From an uncultured Oxalobacteraceae bacterium (GTDB lineage Bacteria; Pseudomonadota; Gammaproteobacteria; Burkholderiales; Burkholderiaceae_D): a stretch of 63,953 nucleotides of DNA. The position numbers were made by a program, and so were the translations under genes. Positions 56,489 to 63,953 of this stretch are shown piece by piece (positions within the stretch are counted from its first letter, which is position 1; the number at the start of each line of letters is the position of its first letter). The notes beneath the pieces were generated by a model. The model was not told the DNA's origin. It did no database searches and worked only from the letters and a program-made list of their open reading frames with translations. The stretch is taken from positions 1-63,953 of the forward strand of contig CAIOYD010000021.1 in assembly GCA_903862415.1 (NCBI GenBank), written 5' to 3'.

Positions 56489-56581
56489 AAACAACTCCTT
56501 CACTATTAAAAAAATAAATGGCACTAATAACAATTACACCGTACGACTGAGCCGGGCATCGGGTGAATTACAGGGAAAATT

Positions 56582-56625
56582 CCACCCGCCCATTGTGCCT
56601 GCCCTCCAGCCACCCGCCCATTGTG
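56582..56625. repeat. 16-base direct repeat between the paralogue genes
   Basis: CCACCCGCCCATTGTG occurs at 56582-56597 and again at 56610-56625, 12 bases apart. It lies in the gap between the tandem paralogues, upstream of the 330-aa gene, so it could be a regulator site or a slippage-type duplication. Confidence 0.7.
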
Positions 56626-56690
56626 GATTTCCGTTAAATTTTGTGCACAATTCTTTTGTACGTGATACGGATGAGCCGTCGTCAATCGCT

Positions 56691-58088
56691 TCATTCTGAG
56701 CAATACGGAAATGTCTCCAAATTGACCGATTCCAGCGCCGGCTGACTGAAGATCAACAAACCACCGCTCAAGTCCCTGGCCAGTAACTGCGAAGAGTCAT
56801 ACAGCGCTGCAACATTGCATTTATGCAATTGACCGCTGTGGGCGATCACGACAGTATCACTGTCCGGATCTGATTTCACCACCACACAGGAATACATCCA
56901 CTCCTGCGTTAGCAGTTTTCCGATCTCGGCCGGTGTCAGCGCTTTCAGCCATGCGGGGTTTTCTTGTTCAATACTCTGACGTACCATCCTGAAAATAAAT
57001 TCTTTGAATGAATTAACCGCCTGAATTTTATGCTGCAATTGTTTGCTGACATCGGCGTTGAGTTTTGACTTTGTCCACGATTTTTTTTGCACTGATGAAT
57101 AATCAAGGCTCAACACTTCATCCAGTATTTTGATAGGGTCAGCGCGTTGAAATAAGCTGCAGATGGGTGCCGCCATGGTCGCCATGGTCAACGGATCAAC
57201 GACAGGCTGGCCGCAATTTTCATTCACGCGCGGCGCAAAGCGCAGACTGATGTGATAAGGGCCGAACCCCTGGGGGTCCAGAAATTGTGGAAGTTGCATC
57301 CGTCCGCACAAACAATCGCTCGCATCCAGTAAAAAAGGAGCCACGACCGGCAGGTTACGGGCAAGCGCCTGATGCAGGCACGCCTTGTAGGTTTCGGCAT
57401 CCTGGCACCGCACAAACTCAGGGTTGGGCAACCCGAACCTGTTTGCCAGCTCCACAAAGTCATTGGCGCAGTGGCTGGCTGCAACTTCCTCTCTGGCAGA
57501 AAATTCTGTCGCTTCCTCCCCCAAGTCGGCACACAGCAACTCTTGCGGCAAGTCCAACCCGAAAAATTCAGCGACAGTTGCCAGCGCGGCCACCTGATGC
57601 GGACTTCCCTTTTGCCCCACAACATGATCATCGCCAAACAGTTCTCCATTACGGCGAAGCAATTCAACCGGTGCACGCAGTTGGAGCTGCTGCTCAGACC
57701 ATTCCAGCAACGCACATACTTTCCCCCGGGCGCGCTCACTGGAATAGAGTGAATATCTGGACACCAGGGCAAAGCCGGCGTCATTCAAAGCATGACTTAC
57801 CGGAGCTGGTATCCTGTTGTGCAATTCTTCGAGCACTTCCCTGAAAACGGGATCGGATAACGGCTCCAGATCATGCACAAGACGGATATTTTTTTTCGCA
57901 ATGATTTGCTTTAAGGTTGTATTGAGTTCCTTATAAAAACCCGTCAGTAGCTGGGTTTTTCCGGAATACGTGATCAGCAACGTCAGATATTTACTCATCA
58001 ATGTCGTCGAACAGGGCAACGGCATAGCATTGACATTACTCGTCATTAAATAATATTCCTGGTACCGTGCCGAATTAAGGGCATGCAT
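56691..58088 (-). CDS. Unknown protein, paralogue B with a ~150-aa insertion
   Basis: 465 residues; AAAGGAGTGAACT just before the ATG. Same blocks as its neighbour: VSRYSLYSSERARGKVCALLEWSE, SPHQVAALATVAEFFGL, FGLPNPEFVRCQD, LPVVAPFLLD, then at the end TVVIAHSGQLHKCNVAALYDSSQLLARDLSGGLLIF. Between the APFLL block and the last block lies an extra stretch of about 150 residues absent from the 330-aa paralogue (around FGPYHISLRFAPRVNENC to ALTPAEIGKLLTQEWMYS). Function unknown; no signal or membrane segment. Confidence 0.78.
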   Translation of the reverse strand: MHALNSARYQEYYLMTSNVNAMPLPCSTTLMSKYLTLLITYSGKTQLLTGFYKELNTTLKQIIAKKNIRLVHDLEPLSDPVFREVLEELHNRIPAPVSHALNDAGFALVSRYSLYSSERARGKVCALLEWSEQQLQLRAPVELLRRNGELFGDDHVVGQKGSPHQVAALATVAEFFGLDLPQELLCADLGEEATEFSAREEVAASHCANDFVELANRFGLPNPEFVRCQDAETYKACLHQALARNLPVVAPFLLDASDCLCGRMQLPQFLDPQGFGPYHISLRFAPRVNENCGQPVVDPLTMATMAAPICSLFQRADPIKILDEVLSLDYSSVQKKSWTKSKLNADVSKQLQHKIQAVNSFKEFIFRMVRQSIEQENPAWLKALTPAEIGKLLTQEWMYSCVVVKSDPDSDTVVIAHSGQLHKCNVAALYDSSQLLARDLSGGLLIFSQPALESVNLETFPYCSE

Positions 58089-58193
58089 AGTTCACTCCTT
58101 TAATACAGATTAATCGTCTTCGATTCTGTACAAAGGTAGCTAGTTCCACCTACTGTGGTTTACCACGATATAATTTTAGTGCGATGAACGTAA

Positions 58194-59825
58194 TCAGTTA
58201 GCGTTCCATTGGGCAAGCCATACTTCCAACTCCGCTTTGGAAACGGCCTTACTGAAGTAAAAACCCTGACCGAAATCACAGCCTATGCCTTTGAGCATCT
58301 GCATGGTTTCGTTATTTTCGATCCCTTCTGCGGTGACTGTTAAACCGAGGTTATGCGCCAGATTGACCGTGGCACGCACGATGATGGCGTCATTTTCATT
58401 CCCGGACATATCGAGCACAAACGATTTATCGATTTTCAGTTCAGACAGCGGCAGTTTTTTCAGATACGCCAGCGAAGAATAACCGGTACCAAAATCATCG
58501 ATGGAAAACTGATAACCCATACTGCGCAAACGCTCAATCACGATCAATGCCCGGGTGGGGTCGCCCATAATGCTGCTTTCGGTAATTTCAAACATGATCC
58601 ATTCCGGCTGCACCAACATCTTGGCAGCGATCCCGGCGATTTGATCCGGCAACTCGGCGTCATGCAAATCCTTGGTCGATAAATTAATTGACATAGTAAG
58701 AAAAATACCGGCCCGATGCCATTCGGCACTGGTGCGAAAAGCCTGCTGCAATACCCACTGAGTGAGCGGCCGGATCATACGATGACGTTCGGCCAGCACA
58801 ATAAATTCATCCGGCGGAATAAAACCATGCTGCTCATGCTTCCAACGCACCAGCGCTTCTACGCCCGAAACACAATTTCTGACCAGATCAATTTTTGGCT
58901 GGTAATACAGCTGCAATTCATCCCGCTCCAGCGCCTTTTTCAATTCACTCATAAGAGTCAGCCGACGCGGACTATGCTCATCCATATTGGGCGAATAGGT
59001 ACTCACACCGTTGGCTGAATTGACTGCAAAAAATTGCGCCACACCGGCACGCTGCAATAGCGTATCGGCATCATCACCATGTTCCGGCGCTATCACAATC
59101 CCAATGCTCGGATGCAGACTGAGTTTGAGTACGCCGATCACAAAATGCGGCTCGAGTGCCTTGACCAAGTTGCGGGCTGCCTCTTCGGCTCGCACACGTT
59201 CGGCACATTCGGGCAGTAAAATGGCAAACGTATGCGCATCCATGCGCGCCACACTGTGCGACATTCCCGACCAACTCGCCAGTCTGGTGGCAAGTTGCTT
59301 GACGATCAGATCGGTGTTACTCAAACCAAGGGTGTCCTGGATTTCTTTCAGATTTTCGATATTGAGCATCAAGACTGACAGACCGGCCTGCTTCTGTTCG
59401 TGTACTACCCGCAGTGCCTGCACCAGCCGGTCATAAAATAATGCGCGGTTAGGCAATTCTGTCAGCGCATCGTGGGTGGAAGTAAAGGCGGCCTGTTTTT
59501 CCAGATTCGACGCATACTGACGTAGTTCATCGGTTTGTTCCAGCACCATCAGATTGGCTTCCTGCGCCAGCACATAACTGGTGTACTGACCGACATAACC
59601 AAACACAAACGGCAAACCGTCGAGCAACCACAACACCAGATTGCCACGCTGGGCATTGATAATGCCTTCGATGGTGATGGACTGTGACTGGGAATAGCTT
59701 ACCAGCAAGGTTGCCAGCAGCGCCGCCCCCAGCGCTACCGCTACCGCCTGTATGGATGGCTTGGACGCTTTAGAGTTGAGAATTTTGACATTCCGGCTAA
59801 ACGCATCATTAAAACTGATGACCAT
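58194..59825 (-). CDS. EAL phosphodiesterase with degenerate GGDEF
   Basis: 543 residues. N-terminal membrane part (about 25-48 AVAVALGAALLATLLVSYSQ and 60-82 LVLWLLDGLPFVFGYVGQYT), a linker helix (NLMVLEQTDELRQYASNLEK), a GGDEF-like domain (about 115-270) and an EAL domain (about 285-540). At the GGDEF site the sequence is ARMDAHTFAILL, so the signature is lost and there is no I-site. The EAL domain is intact: VEALVRWKHEQHGF, DDFGTGYSSLAYLKKLPL, ELKIDKSF. Expected activity is c-di-GMP hydrolysis, with the GGDEF part perhaps binding GTP. Confidence 0.92.
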   Translation of the reverse strand: MVISFNDAFSRNVKILNSKASKPSIQAVAVALGAALLATLLVSYSQSQSITIEGIINAQRGNLVLWLLDGLPFVFGYVGQYTSYVLAQEANLMVLEQTDELRQYASNLEKQAAFTSTHDALTELPNRALFYDRLVQALRVVHEQKQAGLSVLMLNIENLKEIQDTLGLSNTDLIVKQLATRLASWSGMSHSVARMDAHTFAILLPECAERVRAEEAARNLVKALEPHFVIGVLKLSLHPSIGIVIAPEHGDDADTLLQRAGVAQFFAVNSANGVSTYSPNMDEHSPRRLTLMSELKKALERDELQLYYQPKIDLVRNCVSGVEALVRWKHEQHGFIPPDEFIVLAERHRMIRPLTQWVLQQAFRTSAEWHRAGIFLTMSINLSTKDLHDAELPDQIAGIAAKMLVQPEWIMFEITESSIMGDPTRALIVIERLRSMGYQFSIDDFGTGYSSLAYLKKLPLSELKIDKSFVLDMSGNENDAIIVRATVNLAHNLGLTVTAEGIENNETMQMLKGIGCDFGQGFYFSKAVSKAELEVWLAQWNAN

Positions 59826-59956
59826 AATGCACCCACCTGCCTTTAAACTGTAAAAATGGCAACATTTTCCAAATGGAAAAAGACTGAATTCATCTTAGGT
59901 GCTCAAACTGCTCACGTCAAACCGTTACATACACCTCTAACATTGATTCCGGCGCA

Positions 59957-59991
59957 TGGTGTATTACGTTTGTGCTAATACCTGCCCTACC
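59957..59991. repeat. Dispersed repeat family B copy
   Basis: TGGTGTATTACGTTTGTGCT then AATACCTGCCCTACC, with GGTGTATTA and the CCCTACC end in common with 34955-35010. It lies in the short region before the WG-repeat gene. Confidence 0.6.
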
Positions 59992-60067
59992 GCTTAAGAA
60001 GCTCCCTCCTGTTTCCATCATTGGCTATAATGCCAACACTCACCTCGTTATTCTGGAATAGTCCGCC

Positions 60068-61240
60068 ATGATGCAAAAATTTGTGTTTCTCGTCGCCGCC
60101 ATGTTGTTCGCTCTTCCGACAGTCATGGCAGAACAGTCTGCCAAGCCTTATGCGCCACTCAACAGCGAACGCTATGACTACGCCAGCGACTTTTCCGAAG
60201 GGCTCGCCGCGGTCAACGTCAATCACCAATGGGGATTTATCGATGCCAGCGGCAAGATGGTGATCGCCCCGCAATTCAATCCATACCAGACACAATTCAA
60301 CAGTTATTTTTCTGAAGGTCTGGTGGCCATCAATTTAACCGTGGCCAAAAAACCGGTTGAAGGTAATGACCCGAGTGGCGTCCGCTGGGGTTTTGCCGAC
60401 AAAAGCGGCAAAATTGTCATCAAGCCACAATTTGAAGGCAATTACTATGCCCCGCCGCACTTCGCCAACGGACTCGCTGCCATCAGCGGCAATTTTATCG
60501 GCACTACCGTGGCCACCTTCGGTCTGAACACCAAATTTGGTTACATCGATAAAACCGGTAAGTTCGTCATCCCGCAAAAATTCGACGAAGCCTACGATTT
60601 CAGCGACGAGCTGGCCTCGGTCAGAGTCGGCAACAAGTACGGTTTTATCGACAAAACCGGACGCATGGTGATCGCGCCCACGTTTGATGCGCCCGGCTTT
60701 TTTAAAGACGGTATAGCGATAGTCGAAATCAACAACCTCAGTTATATAATCGACAAAGCCAATCACAAAGTGCTCAATCAGGGCTTTGAAGGTTTGAGTG
60801 CTTTTTCTGAAGGGTTGGCACGCTTCGTTACCAAGGGCAACATTGGTTTTATGGACAAAAGCGGCAAAATTAAAATCCAACCGAAATTCAGTCTGGGTTC
60901 GCCGCAGTCAGTCCGTCTGATGTATTTTTCCGAAGGCTTGTGCCCGTTTGAAACACTCACCAGCGATACCCACGGCCGGATCTCCAAACGTGTCGGCTAC
61001 ATCGACAAAAACGGCAAAACCAGCATCGAAGCACAGTTTGATTATGCCGGCCCGTTTAAAAATGGCATCGCGGTGGTATCGTTGAATGGCAACTACGGTT
61101 ATATCAACAAAACCGGTCAGTTTGTGATTCAACCCGTTTTTGCTAATGCCGGCTATTTTTCCGATGGTGTGGCCAGGGTTTCTGGCGGTGCAGGGTTTGG
61201 TGATTACAAATACCGGTTTATTCAACGCCAGCTAAAATGA
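60068..61240 (+). CDS. Exported WG-repeat protein
   Basis: 390 residues; signal peptide 1-21 (FVFLVAAMLFALPTVMA). About eight WG repeats (WGFIDASGKMVIAPQF, WGFADKSGKIVIKPQF, FGYIDKTGKFVIPQKF, YGFIDKTGRMVIAPTF, IGFMDKSGKIKIQPKF, VGYIDKNGKTSIEAQF, YGYINKTGQFVIQPVF and one degenerate copy). WG repeats are beta-sheet motifs of unknown binding role in bacterial surface or periplasmic proteins. Its stop overlaps the start of the M20 peptidase (ATGA), so the two are translated together. Confidence 0.92.
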   Translation: MMQKFVFLVAAMLFALPTVMAEQSAKPYAPLNSERYDYASDFSEGLAAVNVNHQWGFIDASGKMVIAPQFNPYQTQFNSYFSEGLVAINLTVAKKPVEGNDPSGVRWGFADKSGKIVIKPQFEGNYYAPPHFANGLAAISGNFIGTTVATFGLNTKFGYIDKTGKFVIPQKFDEAYDFSDELASVRVGNKYGFIDKTGRMVIAPTFDAPGFFKDGIAIVEINNLSYIIDKANHKVLNQGFEGLSAFSEGLARFVTKGNIGFMDKSGKIKIQPKFSLGSPQSVRLMYFSEGLCPFETLTSDTHGRISKRVGYIDKNGKTSIEAQFDYAGPFKNGIAVVSLNGNYGYINKTGQFVIQPVFANAGYFSDGVARVSGGAGFGDYKYRFIQRQLK

Positions 61241-62538
61241 AACCAACTATACGCTCCCTGTTGCTGGCCTGTTGTGCGCTCTGTCCGACATTGGCCCATG
61301 CGCTGTCCGATATCGAAGCAAACATCCTGGCTCATATTGATCAGGAAATGCCACAGGCTATGTCGCTGCTGGAAAAAACCGTCAATATCAACAGCGGCAC
61401 CATGAATCCTGTCGGCGTTAAGCAGGTCGGTCATATTTTCATGGATGAATTAAGCCAGCTCGGCTTTGACTGCCACTGGCTTTCCCTGCCGCCAGAATTA
61501 CATCGTGCCGGCCATGTATGGGCTGAAAAAAAGGGCCTGCAGGGGAAGAGATTATTGCTCATAGGCCATCTCGATACCGTCTTTGAAGCCGACAACCCAT
61601 TTCAGCAATTTCAATTACGGGGCGATCAGGCACATGGACCTGGTGTGATTGACATGAAAGGTGGCGATGTTGCCATTATCTTTGCACTCCGTGCCCTGAA
61701 AGCTTCAGGAGCTTTAGAAGATGCCCAAATCACTGTCGCTCTCATGGGTGATGAAGAACATGCCGGTCGTCCCACTTCGGTAAGTCGGGCGCCGTTAATA
61801 GAAACTGCCAAACGCAGCGATATCGCACTGGAATTTGAATTCGGTGGAGAAACCATAGCGCAGGTCGTCACGGCGCGACGTGGCGTGAGTCGCTGGCAGC
61901 TTGAAGTTACCTCCAAATCCAGCCATTCCGCCAAAATTTTCAGTTCCGAGGCCGGTGTCGGCGCCATACTCGGTGCCACTGAGTTATTGCATGCGTTTTA
62001 TCAGGATTTACTGACTGAAAAATATTTGACTTTCAATCCTGGCGTCATTCTCGGCGGCACCCAGATCACCTATGAGGCGCAACAATCCCAAGGCACGGTT
62101 TTCGGCAAAGAAAATATCATGGCAAGTGATGTCCTGATCGAGGGCGACCTGCGCTTCATTTCCGGCGCACAGGAAAGGCTGGCGCGGGAACACATGAAAA
62201 AAATCGCTGCCAGTGCCCCGCCTCTGACACAGGCCAGAATCACCTTTATCGATGGCTATCCTGCCATGGCACCGAGCGCAGGCAATGCCGCGCTGCTTGC
62301 ACAGTTAAGTCATATCAGTGAAGAACTCGGTGTCGGTCCGCTCTCTGCTTTCCCGCTGCTTGACCGGGGTGCCTCCGATGTTTCCTTTGTGGCCAACTAT
62401 GTGGATGCCCTAGCAGGTTTAGGCGCCATCGGTGGCGGTGCCCATACACAGCAAGAATACATGGACGTCAAACAATTCCCTGCCGTCATCAAGCGCGCCG
62501 CCTTATTGATTTACCGGCTAACCCGGGCAGGCTCGTAG
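61237..62538 (+). CDS. Exported M20 metallopeptidase
   Basis: 433 residues with a signal peptide (LLLACCALCPTLAHA, about 1-22). M20 (carboxypeptidase G2-like) zinc ligands and catalytic residues: GHLDTVF (His, Asp), GPGVIDMKGGD (bridging Asp), MGDEEHAG (catalytic Glu), a further Glu in ALEFEFGGE and a C-terminal GGGAHTQQEY (His). It hydrolyses a dipeptide or amidic bond in the periplasm; substrate unknown. Co-translated with the WG-repeat gene. Confidence 0.92.
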   Translation: MKPTIRSLLLACCALCPTLAHALSDIEANILAHIDQEMPQAMSLLEKTVNINSGTMNPVGVKQVGHIFMDELSQLGFDCHWLSLPPELHRAGHVWAEKKGLQGKRLLLIGHLDTVFEADNPFQQFQLRGDQAHGPGVIDMKGGDVAIIFALRALKASGALEDAQITVALMGDEEHAGRPTSVSRAPLIETAKRSDIALEFEFGGETIAQVVTARRGVSRWQLEVTSKSSHSAKIFSSEAGVGAILGATELLHAFYQDLLTEKYLTFNPGVILGGTQITYEAQQSQGTVFGKENIMASDVLIEGDLRFISGAQERLAREHMKKIAASAPPLTQARITFIDGYPAMAPSAGNAALLAQLSHISEELGVGPLSAFPLLDRGASDVSFVANYVDALAGLGAIGGGAHTQQEYMDVKQFPAVIKRAALLIYRLTRAGS

Positions 62539-62757
62539 ATTACCTCAACCAGTTTGTCCCACATCAAAACAATAATAAATTGCTATGGCATTATTGCAAT
62601 TGCTGTCGGATTTCTGTCACAAACTGCCAGCTTTGGTGTCGCAGAAATCTGTACCAGCCTTCACATTGCCCACCATCCACCCAGGGAACAAGCTGACTAA
62701 GGATCTATAACCTTAGCTGCAAACTGATGTATTTTGCTTTCTCTCTCAGGAGCGAAC

Positions 62758-63953
62758 ATGGAAATTGTTGAAACGGATATTGCTATTGTTGGTGCCGGCG
62801 GTGCCGGTTTGCGGGCGGCGATTGCAGCTGCGCAGACCGATCCCAAACTGAAAATCGCCCTGCTCTCCAAGGTATATCCCATGCGCAGCCACACCGTTGC
62901 TGCCGAAGGTGGTGCGGCCGGCGTAGTCCAGGCACACGACAGTCTGGAAAACCATTTTAACGACACCGTCAGTGGCGGTGACTGGCTGTGCGAGCAGGAC
63001 GTGGTGGAATACTTCGTCGCCAACTGTACCCGCGAAATGATACAGCTCGAACACTGGGGTTGTCCGTGGAGCCGCAAAGAAGATGGCCACGTCAATGTGC
63101 GCGCATTTGGCGGCATGAAAATCGAACGCACCTGGTTCGCTGCCGACAAGACCGGCTTTCACATGCTGCACACCCTGTTTCAAACTTCCATTAAATATCC
63201 TTCCATCCGCCGCTTCGATGAATTTTTCTGTATCGATCTGGTGGTCGAAGACGGTCGCTGTCAAGGAGTGCTGGCCATTCAGATCAGCACCGGCAATTTT
63301 GTGTTGATCAAGGCGAAGTCAGTCATTATTGCCACCGGTGGCGCCGGTCGGGTATTCCGCCAAAGCACCAATGGCGGCATCGTCACCGGCGACGGCATGG
63401 CACTGGCTTACCGCCACGGTGTCCCGCTGCGTGATATGGAATTTGTACAATATCATCCCACTTGTATGCCCGGGACCGGCTTGCTGTTTACCGAAGCCTG
63501 CCGCGGCGAAGGCGGACTACTGGTCAACAAAGACGGTTATCGCTATCTGCAAGATTACGGCCTGGGTCCACCAGATCCATGGCCACGTAAAAAAGCCATG
63601 GAACTCGGCCCGCGCGATCGCCTGAGTCAGGCCTTCTGGCATGAAGAACGCAAGGGTCGCACCATTGAAACTCCGCAGGGTTCGGCCGTCATGCTGGATT
63701 TGCGTCATCTTGGCGAGCCTTACCTGCTTGAACGTTTGCCCTTGATCTGCGAAATGGCGGAACGCTACATGGGCATCAATCCGGCCTTAGCGCCGATTCC
63801 GGTGCGCCCGGCAGTACACTACACCATGGGTGGCATACAGGTTGATGGCACCGGCGCCTCGCCCCTGCCCGGTCTGTTTGCCATCGGCGAATGCAGCAGC
63901 ATCGGCATTCACGGTGCCAACCGTCTGGGCTCCAATTCACTGGCTGAACTATG
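62758..63953 (+). CDS. frdA: Fumarate reductase flavoprotein subunit (3' end beyond window)
   Basis: 398 residues visible; the gene runs off the right edge, starting at the ATG after CAGGAGCGAAC. FAD motif [15 protein letters not shown], covalent-FAD His45 in [15 protein letters not shown], active-site segments [22 protein letters not shown] and the late [21 protein letters not shown]. The pattern is very close to E. coli FrdA rather than SdhA (for example [30 protein letters not shown]). It catalyses fumarate reduction with menaquinol or ubiquinol as part of a membrane FrdABCD complex. The other subunits would lie beyond the window. Confidence 0.95.
   Translation, partial: MEIVETDIAIVGAGGAGLRAAIAAAQTDPKLKIALLSKVYPMRSHTVAAEGGAAGVVQAHDSLENHFNDTVSGGDWLCEQDVVEYFVANCTREMIQLEHWGCPWSRKEDGHVNVRAFGGMKIERTWFAADKTGFHMLHTLFQTSIKYPSIRRFDEFFCIDLVVEDGRCQGVLAIQISTGNFVLIKAKSVIIATGGAGRVFRQSTNGGIVTGDGMALAYRHGVPLRDMEFVQYHPTCMPGTGLLFTEACRGEGGLLVNKDGYRYLQDYGLGPPDPWPRKKAMELGPRDRLSQAFWHEERKGRTIETPQGSAVMLDLRHLGEPYLLERLPLICEMAERYMGINPALAPIPVRPAVHYTMGGIQVDGTGASPLPGLFAIGECSSIGIHGANRLGSNSLAEL

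Overview
The window looks like a chromosomal segment from a betaproteobacterium, most likely in the Burkholderiales. This rests on gene order and recognisable proteins, not on any search. The runs miaB-phoH-ybeY, fau-slt-GST-cca, minCDE, and hemA-prfA-dsbB-prmC followed later by grxD-ubiX are typical there. Coding density is high, base composition is moderate, and no tRNA, rRNA or CRISPR array was seen.

Layout. Bases 1-4246 hold an accessory patch: the tail of an unrecognised CDS, a Sel1/ankyrin-like protein that seems to have lost its N-terminus, and a convergent 619-aa protein with an internal duplication. Bases 4444-10280 (minus strand) hold ybeY, phoH, miaB, an exported protein, an acyl-CoA dehydrogenase and fau. 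Bases 10644-15116 hold slt, a GST, cca (HD motif lost) and a GNAT acetyltransferase. Bases 15192-17811 are a tyrosine/phenylalanine module: a divergent Lrp-type regulator, hpd and phhA. Bases 17909-26795 hold a small lipoprotein resembling the VirB9/TrbG C-terminal domain, a large TPR-GAF-PAS-GGDEF-EAL protein, an orphan DNA methyltransferase, minCDE, an orphan response regulator and an unknown protein. Bases 26799-33108 hold a probable SRAP/YedK remnant, a DUF922-like membrane protein, hemA-prfA-dsbB-prmC, a ParE-type toxin-antitoxin pair with a clear operator, and a small membrane protein. Bases 33207-41207 hold a DUF885 peptidase, tex, a repeat-rich lipoprotein, grxD and ubiX.

Bases 41208-50087 form a lipid/light-stress type locus. 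Eight tightly packed minus-strand genes (FAD oxidoreductase, DUF1365, Cfa-like methyltransferase, chalcone-isomerase-like, MFS, DUF3833 lipoprotein, SDR, NTF2-like) diverge from a TetR regulator translationally overlapped with a DNA photolyase. Bases 50184-59825 hold a lipoprotein, two tandem paralogous TPR-GGDEF diguanylate cyclases, two tandem paralogous proteins of unknown function (the most novel pair in the window), and an EAL protein with a degenerate GGDEF. Bases 60068-63953 hold a WG-repeat protein, an M20 peptidase and the start of frdA.

Themes: four c-di-GMP proteins lie in the window. Several proteins have lost catalytic residues (Cca HD domain, one GGDEF, probably a DUF922 HExxH). 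Two dispersed palindromic repeat families occupy the intergenic gaps. Four unusual proteins (129-4246 and 55496-58088) look effector-like or otherwise uncharacterised and are the best candidates for undescribed biology.
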